From Gerris lacustris (taxonomy: Eukaryota > Arthropoda > Insecta > Hemiptera > Gerridae), in contig OX578282.1 in assembly GCA_951217055.1 (NCBI GenBank), positions 14,509,877-14,573,876 on the forward strand: DNA of 64,000 bases, written 5' to 3'. Positions 36,660-46,862 of this stretch are shown here, one piece after another. Numbering within the stretch: the first letter of the stretch is position 1; each line of letters opens with the position of its first letter. The notes below the pieces were generated by a model. The model worked only from the letters and a program-made list of their open reading frames with translations, did not search any database and was not told the DNA's origin. A program made the translations under genes and the position numbers.

Positions 36660-37388
36660 TTCATAATATAAAGGAACAACCGTGTAGCATGGCAACGGAC
36701 TTAATTTTATATTTAGAATAAAAAAAAAAAAAATTAAGTAAATTACTTTAGATATCTATTTAGATAAGTTATTATGCCTATTTAAAGAACAACTAATCAA
36801 AACAAACATTTATTTTTATTGGAATAAATGTGGTTGCCTTAGCTTAACAATAACAAATAATTTCATTTCAAGATATGTAATACTTCTTAGGCTTTGATGG
36901 TCACTTAAAATTTTTCAATAATATCTCTGTCTCTTATACCTTATTTTTTTAAATTTATTTTTCATCTATCTTTATATTATACATCACCGTTAAACATAGA
37001 TTGCTATAGATACGAGCATATTCATATTTTCAATCTTTAACATTTGATATCTCAATCTCTCCATAATAATATTTCCTCCCCTTATTCATAATCCGACGTC
37101 ATTGACACCCAGCTGTCCACCGTCTATTCCTATTGTTACGAATTAACATCATAATAATAAAACTCCCTTCAGCGAGATACGGTGAGAAACGCAAACATAT
37201 TAATCCATATTTTCCATACGTACGCTAAAGGATAATCTTTTTTCTCAACAACTCAATTCGTAAGCCATAATTGAAGTTGTGCGTATCAGTAACATTCTAA
37301 TGTCCAATGGAAAATTAATTATGATATATACGACTCCCTCTGTATTTGTCATTCATAGTAAAATGAACTCTAGTCATGACTAATATTT
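36660..37388. other. AT-rich intronic sequence, nothing recognised
   Basis: No supported feature. Confidence 0.5.
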
Positions 37389-37389
37389 A

Positions 37390-37497
37390 ACCACCTCTAA
37401 CCACCTCTAACCACCTTTAACCACCTCTAACCACCTCTAACCACCTCTAACACCCTTTAACCACCTCTAACCACCTCTAAACACCTCTAACCACCTC
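37390..37497 (+). repeat. 10-bp minisatellite, about ten copies
   Basis: Units of TAACCACCTC with occasional T or A changes (CTTTAACC, ACACCC, TAAACACC). A 40-base flank (ATTTGTCATTCATAGTAAAA) appears on both sides (37336 and 37501), so the array lies within or created a direct duplication. Confidence 0.92.
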
Positions 37498-37828
37498 TCT
37501 ATTTGTCATTCATAGTAAAATGAACTCGAGTTTTGACTTTAATATTTTATTTAAACAAATCAAAATGATTTTGTATCCATATTTTGTTTTAGATATTACA
37601 TTTAATTTTTAGGGCAAGGATTTAGACTATCGGTGAAATAATTATGTTACTTAAATTTACTTTTCCATAAAATTATAATTAATTGTTCTCTTATACTTAA
37701 TAAATTACTAGTTAAAAGCATAAATATGCTTGACCTACATATAGATTTATTGTTACTCTTGTATTACGAACAACATAAATCTATAAAAAAAAAAAAAATA
37801 CAAAACCATAACATGATCACTAATAAGT

Positions 37829-38240
37829 ACAAGATAAAATGAACTTTTTATATACTATGTTTTTAAATTTTCTGTCATAAATCATAAATTTTAACACGTC
37901 AAAATGAAGATCGTAAATATGGGATATGTCAAAACAAATAAAATAACTTGCGGATTTTTTCCGAACTAACTTTCCATACAGTAAAATTTGCTGAAAACCA
38001 ATTAAGTTCTGCTGAAAGATGGCTAAAAGTATAAAAATAATGCATTGTCATCGTTTTCTGAGCTATTCTATAAGTTTCAAATGTCTAGCTACTCGGAAAG
38101 TTAGTTAAATCAATTGCAAGATTTGTACTGGAGAAACAAACAAACAAACAAGAAAGCAAGCTAATAAAAACGTAGTAATAAAAATTCACAATACTCACTC
38201 TCAGACATTATTTCAGTTGCAACTCATTTTAGTATAATTT
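37829..38240 (+). repeat. Family E dispersed repeat, copy 2
   Basis: Matches the copy at 11387 block for block, including the trailing ACTCA(CTCT)CAGACATTATTTCAG segment and GTTGCAACTC. It shares this 3' extension only with copy 1; copy 3 stops earlier. Confidence 0.8.
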
Positions 38241-38442
38241 TTTGGCAATTTATAATTTAGCATCAAATCAAATAAATCGTTTGATACTGAATTATTTTTT
38301 GGATTAAAGCACAAATTGCAAGAGCAATAAAATTGCGACACTTATTGCGAGATGTCAGGATTCCTGTAAACACCGATGAGATCAGCTGATCGATAAAATT
38401 AGGTATTTATTAATTTCTTACAAAAAGGAAGCAAATACAATT

Positions 38443-38678
38443 GGCACTTCTTTAGATTGTTACTCCCTTTAAAAAAAACAGTGGGGAGTAACAATCTAAA
38501 GAAGGTGTACGGAATGTTCTTCTTTAGACTGTTACTCCCTTATCAAAACAAAAGTGTGATATTCCTTTGTCCCAAAGTATATTGGACTAAACAACCCTTT
38601 GTCTTAATAGTTATTTAATCAAAGTAATTTTCATTCTAAAAAACAACATGGGGGGGAGTAACAATCTAAAGAAGTACC
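38443..38678 (-). mobile_element. Family B two-hairpin element, copy 4
   Basis: GGCACTTCTTTAGATTGTTA, short hairpin closing GGGAGTAACAATCTAAAGAA, spacer GGTGTACGGAATGTT, long hairpin with GTGATATTCCTTTGTCCC, ending AAAGAAGTACC. A full-length reference copy with a single short hairpin. Confidence 0.93.
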
Positions 38679-38899
38679 ATACCACTTTCGAATCAATTAA
38701 AATGAAATAATGGTATTATATTGTGAGTAAGTATTTCTAAATCTTTGTCAATAATGCAAACAAAGTTATTAATTCAAAGATATTAATTGGCTTGATGTCT
38801 GTTTTATTTAGCTACAAATTTAGCTGCAGGATCTGAAGAATGATTATGTTTACAAAATATTCCTGTTTAATTATTAAATGTTCACGTGTTTGAGCTTTT

Positions 38900-39800
38900 A
38901 TGAATCATATATATATGTATTTTCCCTTCCGTAGTTTACTCAGGGAGGGCGGAGAACGAATGTCAGTGTTATTCTTTATGAGTTGACCTATTCTTCGGTC
39001 TCGATTCCAAATGTCTTGCCTTGTACCGAGGGAAGAACATAAAAGGGAGTTACATAATGAATGAAGGGAAGCTTTTAAAATAGCAGTTTAGAAAAAAACT
39101 CAGGGTTACGCCTCCGGCAAAGGATAACTCTGGTAACCACCCCCAAAATGCTTAATTGAGTCATGGGGAAACCGTCATGTAGAAGAACATTATCGGCATA
39201 ACGCATAAAGGACAATACAGATATGAAGGAAGGGTTGGGAGACTTTTTAAACCCTTTTTTTTGAGGACGAAAAAAAAAATTATATTGTTATTTTATTGTT
39301 GTCAACACTGGTTTGTAATAAGAAGGCGTATCTGTTGTCACTGAGGAGGGAGCGATATGGGTATATGATAAATGTTCATTGCGACTCGTGCCGCAGATGC
39401 GACGGATAGAGACGTCATCGTACAATGCGACAACCACACGGTCTCAATTCTAGATGAAGTCCGGACAAACAATAAAACAAGCTAACACCATTCTCCGTAG
39501 CTATTTCGATGTAGGAAACAATAAAAAAAAGGGCAGACCACATAAGCAGAATCCATTTCCAGCTTTTAAAACCTCTAATGCCATTAAAATACAACCCTTC
39601 CCCGTAACAACGTTATCAGACAAAACCAACGTAAACCGATGGATTAAGATATCAAACATAAAACCATTTTCTGATGGTTTAACTTTTGTGTGTAACTGTC
39701 AGCTAGAGGTCAACTCAATTTCAGATATTTTTCGAATTAAAAAGATAGTTATTTTTCATTTAGATATTTGCATAATCTGATATGGAACTGTATTCAAATT
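38900..39800. other. Intronic segment with less AT-rich patches, no gene supported
   Basis: Composition rises around 38930-39130 and 39340-39700. A 108-codon plus-strand frame at 39454-39780 starts in reasonable context but has no domain, and its later half is ordinary AT-rich sequence. I leave it unannotated as a gene; it could be an old insertion. Confidence 0.3.
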
Positions 39801-40017
39801 TATAAGGTACACCGGTTTTGATTTTTTTCTTTTTTTATATCTTATTATTTTTTTTTAAGCGTATGTTTATATTTAAGGGGGATATTTCCACTCCATATTT
39901 TATAGTTAGTTTATTATTTTTAAATTAAGCCGGTCAAGTATAGTTTTTAATGTTACATTCAGTATCAAACAAAGTTCTAAACAATATCGATACTACTGGC
40001 CTTTCTATTATTAAGTT

Positions 40018-40330
40018 GTCAGAAAACTTATATTGAAGTCAGAAAACCTGTATTGAACTAAGAAAACTTATATTGAAGCCAGAAAACCTATATTGAACTA
40101 AGAAAACTTATATTGAAGCCAGAAAACCTATATTGAACTAAGAAAACTTATATTGAAGCCAGAAAACCTACATTGAACTAAGAAAACTTATATTGAAGTC
40201 AGAAAACCTATATTGAACTAAGAAAACTTATATTGAAGTCAGAAAACCTATATTGAACTAAGAAAACTTATATTGAAGTCAGAAAACCTATATTGAACTA
40301 AAAAAACTTATATTGAAGTCAGAAAACTAA
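40018..40330 (+). repeat. 40-bp tandem array (dimer of 20-bp half-units), about 7.5 copies
   Basis: The half-units AGAAAACTTATATTGAAGYC and AGAAAACCTATATTGAACTA alternate regularly. The higher-order period is 40 bp and copies differ at one or two positions, mainly GTC versus GCC. Confidence 0.93.
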
Positions 40331-40990
40331 ATTAAAAATGACAAAAGTCAAGTGATTACAAATTATTTCAGGGAAATTAAAACCACTAATTTATTATAAT
40401 AAATGAAACAGGTGTGAAATGAAAATTCTTAAGTCACTAGAATTCGAACAGAAATCCCTCGCTTTCCATACAAGTGTATTAACCACAGAACTAGAGGAAA
40501 TTTAGACAAACTCAAAATATAAAAAAACATGAACCCTGACACATAACGTAAATATTTAATAGAAGTTACTGAGATTCGATTTAAAAGTCTGGGACTATAA
40601 AAGGCGCAAGAGATAGAGTAATCATGAATTACATCCTAGCAGTGCGTTAATAAAATACCAAATCGCCTTACTTTTATAACAAATTAATTTGATTTCTAAT
40701 TTAAGTAATATTTAAATTGAACAATTGAACGACAGGATAAAAGGCCATTTAATTAAGGTTTAAGTTTTTCAACAAATAAAGTCTAATAATAGTTTTTATA
40801 ATGATTAAGAACCTAGTTGATTAGTATCTTTTCGGACTTTTTTACTGAGTTGACGTGATGTATTTAAATTAAAGAAAGTTGTCTTATAAAACATTAATAT
40901 TTTTAACTTGATTGTCTAAGGCAGCCAATCAACAAATTCACTTCTTTCCAATACTTCAAGTGAAATGGATTCACTTCTTCAGTCAACAAT

Positions 40991-41833
40991 GGCACTTCTT
41001 TAGACTGTTACTCCTCTTATAAAATAATAGAAGGGAGTAATAATCTAAAGAAGGAGTACGGAATGTTCTTCTTTAGACTGTTACTCCTCTTATAAAATAA
41101 TATTAGGGAGTAACAATCTAGAGAAGGTGTACGGACTGTTCTTCTTTAGACTGTTACTCCTCTTATAAAATAATATTAGGGAGTAACAATCTAGAGAAGG
41201 TGTACGGACTGTTCTTCTTTAGACTGTTACTCCTCTTATAAAATAATAGAAGGGAGAAACAATCTAAAGAAGGAGTACGGACTGTTCTTCTTTAGACTGT
41301 TACTCCTCTTATAAAATAATAGAAGGGAGTATCAATCTAGAGAAGGTGTACGGACTGTTCTTCTTTAGACTGTTACTCCTCTTATAGAATAATAGAAGGG
41401 AGTAACAATCTAAAGAAGGTGTACGGACTGTTCTTCTTTAGACTGTTACTCCTCTTATAAAATAATAGAAGGGAGTAACAATCTAGAGAAGGTGTACGGA
41501 CTGTTCTTCTTTAGACTGTTACTCCTCTTATAAAATAATAGAAGGGAGTAACAATCTAGAGAAGGTGTACGGACTGTTCTTCTTTAGACTGTTACTCCTC
41601 TTATAAAATAATAGAAGGGAGAAACAATCTAAAGAAGGTGTACGGACTGTTCTTCTTTAGACTGTTACTCCCCTTATAAAAACAGAAGTGTGATATTCCT
41701 TTGTCCCAAAATACATTGGTCTAAACATCCCTTTGTCTTAATACTTATTTAGACAAAGCAATGTATAAATAATTATATCCATTTATATTAAAAAAAAATA
41801 AAAAACAGGGGAGTAACGATCTAAAGAAGTACC
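40991..41833 (-). mobile_element. Family B element with short hairpin amplified to nine exact 73-bp units
   Basis: CTTCTTTAGACTGTTACTCC occurs at 40995, 41068, 41141, 41214, 41287, 41360, 41433, 41506, 41579 and 41652, always 73 bases apart. The first nine are short hairpins (closing GGGAGTAACAATCT.AAGAAG after a TTATAAAATAATA-type loop) with the spacer GTGTACGGACTGTT. The tenth is the ordinary long hairpin ending AAAGAAGTACC at 41833. It lies ~115 bases upstream, on the plus strand, of the donor at 41947. Confidence 0.95.
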
Positions 41834-41947
41834 AAATTTATTTCCTCTCTTAAATTTTATGAATTTTCTTAGAACTAACGTAATTCGTTCATCCTCTCAT
41901 TAAGTTCTTATCAAAAGAATGCCGATAAATATTAAATGAATACTAAC

Positions 41948-42053
41948 CTGTATCTTTGTCGTCAAGGCTTGAATCAGCTGGCCTGAAAAACTCTTTTGGT
42001 CCCAAAATCAGTTCGTCACCTGGTTTAACTTCTTCAGTTGTTTCGAAGAACAT
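41948..42053 (-). CDS. ham: hamlet/PRDM3-16 family gene, end of PR domain
   Basis: Encodes 35 codons plus one base. It begins MFFETTEEVKPGDELILGPK, the conserved C-terminal strand of the PR domain (aromatic-rich strand, then the family's 'I..GEELL' motif). It follows a poly-T tract and CAG acceptor on the minus strand and ends before GTTAGT. Incoming phase is 0 and outgoing phase is 1, matching both neighbours. The leading ATG is probably an internal Met, since the upstream exon joins in frame, although it could serve as a start for a transcript lacking that exon. A short acidic stretch (DSSLDDKDT) leads toward the finger array. The following intron is 29.8 kb. Confidence 0.82.
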
Positions 42054-42100
42054 CTGAAAAAAAAAAAATCAATATATTAATGAGCTACTAATTAAACATA

Positions 42101-42316
42101 GAAAACATAATGTTAAGGATGTAATGATACTTGTTTTTTTTTTAAGAATAAAAGAAATACAGATTATTTTTAGTTGGCATATAAATCTAATTAATATATT
42201 TTTAAATCGAAAACATAATGTTAAGGATGTAATGATACTTGTTTTTTTTAAGAATAAAAGAAATACAGATTATTTTTAGTTGGCATATAAATCTAATTAA
42301 TATATTTTTAAATCAA
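42101..42316 (+). repeat. 108-bp direct duplication
   Basis: GAAAACATAATGTTAAGGAT starts the two copies at 42101 and 42209. They are almost identical apart from the length of a T run, so the duplication is recent. Confidence 0.92.
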
Positions 42317-43035
42317 CAGGTTAATTAAAATTTTAATCTGACATTGAAAAAAATCATTCTTATTATACTAATTGATAGTTTGAAATAAACTAAAAATGGG
42401 GAAATATAGGTTTTTAACAGAGTAATATTTAAAACCAAATCAATGTAAGTTAATGAAAATTCAATTTACAAAATAGTCGGGGAATAGGGAAACTACAGCA
42501 ATCGTGTAAACAGGCAATTTGTAGCCTCTTTGTTTTTCCCACATTTACCTGACGACACGGGAGGGAGTACCCTTAGCTTTGGCTGGTTATTAAAGACTAA
42601 AGTTTATGGTTTCTTCCTCCTGAAAATCTCCGTAGAACAATTTAAAAGTTTACTTCATCGGTGTGATGTTCAGTAAGCGAGGTGAGATGATTCAAGTATG
42701 GCGCGAGAATCACTGTCAGGCACGCAATAGGGTAATTCAACCTTTGGGCAAACTTGAAACAGGAAATTGGATGCGGCGGCAAGCATCACTTCATCTAAGT
42801 TTTTAGCCAACTTTTTGTTTTTAGACACAACTTGACTTTGGAGAGGGGAAAGCTTAAAACTGTTTAGCACGAAAAAGCCTAGGTAATTAACAAGGAAAAA
42901 AAATTTAAAAAATATGTAATGTGCTAAAAATATGTTTCCGTTTGACAAGCGAATTATCTAATTTCATTCATACTATATTATACAACAAATAAATAACCGA
43001 AGAACTTATAATTGTGTTAGAAGCAAGTTAATGTA

Positions 43036-43202
43036 TTTTTTTTTCTTTTGCGTTTTAGTCCCGCTAAACTGCCATGGTTATTATAGAACGGGGGTTATCA
43101 GTGTGAAACATGTCTCGCCTCTCTGGGATTCGAACTCAGAGCCGTGGTTTAGACCTTGGTGTCAGAGTCGAGTGCGCTAACCACTCGGCTACACCTGCCC
43201 TT
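43036..43202 (-). mobile_element. tRNA-derived SINE with 8-bp target-site duplication
   Basis: On the minus strand it begins with a tRNA-like head containing an A-box (TAGCCGAGTGG, 43181-43191) and B-box (AGTTCGAATCC, 43126-43136). A ~75-base tRNA-unrelated body and an A-rich tail (43036-43049) follow. The 3' acceptor strand does not pair with GCAGGTG, so this is not a working tRNA gene. TTAATGTA flanks it exactly on both sides (43028-43035 and 43203-43210). Same orientation as the gene. Confidence 0.9.
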
Positions 43203-43489
43203 TTAATGTAATTATAGAAATTAATAGTCATTTCCTCCATTTCATGGCAAAAACATTGAATCATGGATATGTTTTTGGGCATTGAATCCACAAATCGACG
43301 TTTCAATGTTTTTTCATGAATTGGAAAACATTTTTTTAATAGATATAGTAGATGAATCTCAAGGTGTGAAATTATGAAACATTAATCCATTTTGATTACC
43401 ATTTGGTCCGCTAGGAGCTCTGATATCATTTTATATAAAATTTAGAACTTCTAGCGGTGAAATATAGTACTACGATGTAAACAAGTGAA

Positions 43490-43810
43490 AACCAATCTAC
43501 CTCCTATTATATTCTAACTTCCTGGCACGATATTTAAGAGCGTCATATTTTGCTGTAGTTTATTGAAACTTCAGCACACCTATCGTCAAAATATTGTACT
43601 ATAAATGAAATCAAAACTACCTCCTACTATATTCTAACTTCCTGGCACGATATTTAAGAGCGTCACATTTTGCATGTAGTTTATTGAAACTTCAGCCCAC
43701 CTATCGTCAAAAATATTGTACTAAAAATGAAAACCCAATGACCTCCTGTTATATCCTAACTTTGTAGGACGGTATTTAAATGCGTCACATTTTTCATGTT
43801 GGTTTTTGCG
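43490..43810 (+). repeat. 120-bp tandem array, about 2.7 copies
   Basis: ACCTCCTATTATATTCTAAC-type starts at about 43499, 43619 and 43741, each followed by GGCACGATATTTAAGAGCGT or a diverged form. The third copy is the most diverged. Confidence 0.88.
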
Positions 43811-43877
43811 TGACGGAGATTTCTTCTATAAGCTAAAATACATCCATGTTACAAAAAATAATAAAGAGAATATTTAC

Positions 43878-43991
43878 CATGCCAGAATCCAGTACGGGTC
43901 TAAGATTGAAGAGATCTGAAGCAGATGATCTTACACATCTCATCCAATCATCCTCCTCCATATAACCATTTCCCATATGTAATCGTTCTTC
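43878..43991 (-). CDS. ham: hamlet/PRDM3-16 family gene, PR-domain exon (first exon recognised)
   Basis: Encodes 38 residues in frame, starting EERLHMGNGY and containing DDWMRCVRSS, which matches the NW(M/L)RxVRxA core of PR (SET-like) domains in the PRDM3/PRDM16/hamlet family. On the minus strand the exon follows a TTCACAG acceptor and ends before a GTAAAT donor, both at codon boundaries. The next exon starts in phase 0 and continues the PR domain. Known family role: chromatin-associated transcription factors; vertebrate PRDM3 and PRDM16 are reported H3K9 methyltransferases, while fly hamlet controls neuronal fate. Some residues differ from the usual consensus (for instance Cys in WMRCV), so enzyme activity cannot be assumed. 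The initiator Met and the front of the PR domain are not here; they belong to an upstream exon I did not find. Assignment rests on the join with the downstream exons. Confidence 0.8.
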
Positions 43992-46507
43992 CTGTGAACA
44001 CAATAAAACAAATTACAATTAGCTCGTACAATTAGCGTTTTGAAAAAAAAAAACTGTTATAGATTAAACACGTGAATCCAAACGCTGAGAAAAACATCCG
44101 TAGACAATAGGAAATAGTGGATTATCTGCTTTTTTGGTGAAATTAAGATAAATGCAAAGTTAAATTGCACGGAGATATGAAACGTTCTATGAAGATAAAG
44201 ATATGGGACATATTGTAAACACTAAACACTAAAATATGGGACACATTGAGAATACTTGATAAAGCATAAAACACAATGTCAAAATAACAAAAAAAAAATA
44301 TGTGTGATGTTCTCACGCATTTGAAGTGAAACTTAAGTTCTAGAATGCATTGCTCTCTTTATTTTTTGACGAATTTATTATTTCAGGATTAAGAAATGGT
44401 TATGGGAAATTTAATTGAAAAAAAAAAAATTATTGCTACGCTAAGGCAACCACATTTATTCTAATAAAAATAAATATTTGTTTTGATTTGCTGGTCTTTA
44501 AATAGATATAATACAATTAAATCTGTAAAAATGTTACACTTGGACGAGTCTCGAATCGCAAACTTCGTTACACGATTTCACTATAATATGAAAAAATTCA
44601 CTGTACCGCCGCGCCGCCAAAGAAGTTTCACTTCAAAAATATGTAAGACTCAACGATCAGGTTGCAATTAGGTTTAAATTCAACTAAATAACTTAGCAAC
44701 TTTTGCATTTTGAAACAAATTCGGCTTTATGATAGGTGTTTAAATTATGCATATATATAATTGTAACGTAGTAAAAATGAACATATTATGAATTTAAATA
44801 AAAATTAATAAATTAGATAAGCAATTCAAGTTTGAATTTGATAATTGTAAAATAGTAATTAGATTTTATAAACTCCAGAAATCGATTCGCTTAATGGTTT
44901 TAACTTAGTTTTTTTCCCACGACTTTTAAAAATAAATAGATACTGGAAAGAGGATTCTAAACGTAGTGGTGTGTCTACTTTAAAGTTTATAAATTAATTC
45001 TCGTTTACTGATTGTTTATGTTTAGTCGATTTGTTTTCGAAAGTAGACGTGGTAGTAAGATTGAATCTGTGAGTTAATAAAACGTGGCTTGCCAAGAATT
45101 TTTAAGGAGGTTATTGTCTACTTTATAGGTGTAGAAAGAGCAAGGAGGAGGTGATAATCCGTCGTCTTATTGGTTTATCTAAGGATCAATGTATAAGGAT
45201 AGTCGTAATGTGGCGACTTCTAGCGGGAATCTGTATAAGTTTAGTAGTCGACGGTTTTACCACCAGATGTCTCTAGGTTAGTCCTTAGGAGTGTAGGGTA
45301 GAGCTGCACCCCATTCATCAAGGGAATAAGAGAATTAGCGGCGGTATCCCGACGGCTGTGGAAGCACGCGCCCTCGTCACACCTCATTTCTTCCAGTGCC
45401 TCTAAACCGTATCCCTACCGTTTCTTCACCGCAAAAAAGCAGTACAGGGAAAGAAAAAAAAACCTCTTTCTTAAAGGAAGGACCAATCATCTACTCTCTT
45501 GACCTTAACCATTCTCATCTTACCACCCTCCTTGAAAACCCCTAAAAAACTAAAGGAAAGCTGACCACAAAAAAATACTTTAATAATCTCTTCCGCTCAG
45601 AAAAGAAATCCTTAAAACCAAAAGCGAAACTCCTCTTCCTTCTTCCTTAGATAATTAACTTCTTCAAGAAGAATAACGAACACAGGATAATAAACATTAA
45701 GTTAACAACAGTCTATCGTTACGATCCTAACACATGCTCAGCACGCGAGTAAAATTAAATATCCAAAAAAAAAAAAAACACGTATAAAAAAAAAAATATA
45801 ATAGTAATAAATTACTTCCTAAAAACCATAGAAAATGTTATAGTTCATTTAATAAATCTTTCTATTTGTTTTACTACTTAAATTCGTGCAAATGAAGTTA
45901 TAGGTAAAACATGATTTAAACATTGCTTATTCCTTCTCTCAAAGAAATATACTAAATCATTTTATTTTTTAAAAAACTTCAAAAATTAAATCATATGAAA
46001 TAGTCAGGCGAAGTTGTAACTATATGCAAATAGGTTTTGATTTAAGTTTGTAATTGAAACATCGCGATAAAACCAATATTTTATTTTTAAAGAAATAACA
46101 ATTCTCTCATGTAATTTTATCATACATAGTTTCGTTTTGAATACAAATATATTATGAGTTTAGATTTAAAATATATTGTAGTAAACATGCACTATAAATT
46201 CTTCAACATGTTCCTTATACTAACGCTTATTTAGTTTTTACCTTAAAAAAATACAATTTATGTAAAATATAACAAAATAAAATTTTATATGTAGATGAAT
46301 AAAGAAACCATTTTTTTTTAACCTTAATGTTTATATCAATAAAGTTTATTATTAAAGCATATTAATAAGTACAGAAGAGAATATATCGTTATAATTTAAT
46401 TAAGATATCAGCAATTAAAAGTAAAGAAAGAAATATAATGATTACTTCATTTATAATTATTATATTAAATTACTCCACAGTATTTTACTTTGCCTAATCA
46501 AAAGGAA

Positions 46508-46862
46508 TAATTACAAGATAAAAAGAACTTTTTAAATACTATGTTTTTAAATTTTCTGTCATAAAGCATAAATTTGAACCCCGTCAAAATGAAGATTATA
46601 AAGTGGATATGTCAAAACAAATAAAATAACTTGCGGATTTTTTCCGAACTAACTTTCCATACATTTAAATTTACTGAAAACGAATTAACTTCTGCTGAAA
46701 TATGGCTAAAAGTATTAAAATAATGCATTGTCATCGAGTTCTGAGCTGTTCTAAAAGTTTTAAATGTCTAGCTACTCGGGAAGTTAGTTAAAAATTGATT
46801 GCAAGATTTGTACTGGACAAACAAACAAACAAGAAAGCAAGCTAATAAAAACGTAGTAAAAA
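46508..46862 (+). repeat. Family E dispersed repeat, copy 3
   Basis: Matches copies 1 and 2 from ATTACAAGATAAAAAGAAC to the GCTAATAAAAACGTAGTAA end, then diverges. The shared stop near GCTAATAAAAACGTA may mark the real 3' end of the repeat. Confidence 0.78.

Larger units (their letters stand above)
12133..41947 (-). other. ham: 29.8-kb intron between PR-domain exons and zinc-finger exons
   Basis: Bounded by a GTTAGT donor after the PR domain and a TTGTTCAG acceptor before finger 1, with matching phase 1. No further exon could be recognised inside. It is filled with AT-rich sequence, satellites and foldback elements listed separately. In vertebrate MECOM the interval between the PR-domain exons and the finger exons contains the start of the PR-less EVI1 transcript. 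A GC-richer island at 29600-29960 is the only promoter-like segment I see here. Confidence 0.8.
42054..43877 (-). other. ham: Intron between the two PR-domain exons
   Basis: 1.8 kb, GTAAAT donor and poly-T/CAG acceptor, phase 0 on both sides. It contains a 108-bp direct duplication (42101-42316), a GC-richer open segment (42670-42948), a SINE (43036-43202) and a 120-bp tandem array (43490-43810). Confidence 0.85.

Noticed and set aside
39454..39780. 108-codon plus-strand gene
   Set aside because: No recognised domain, no neighbours in frame, and composition drifts to background in its second half.
40995..41651. CRISPR array
   Set aside because: Eukaryotic context, spacers identical rather than unique, and each unit is an inverted-repeat module of a mobile element found elsewhere in the window.
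43112..43198. Functional tRNA gene
   Set aside because: A- and B-boxes are good, but the acceptor stem does not pair and the unit has a SINE body, A-rich tail and target-site duplication.
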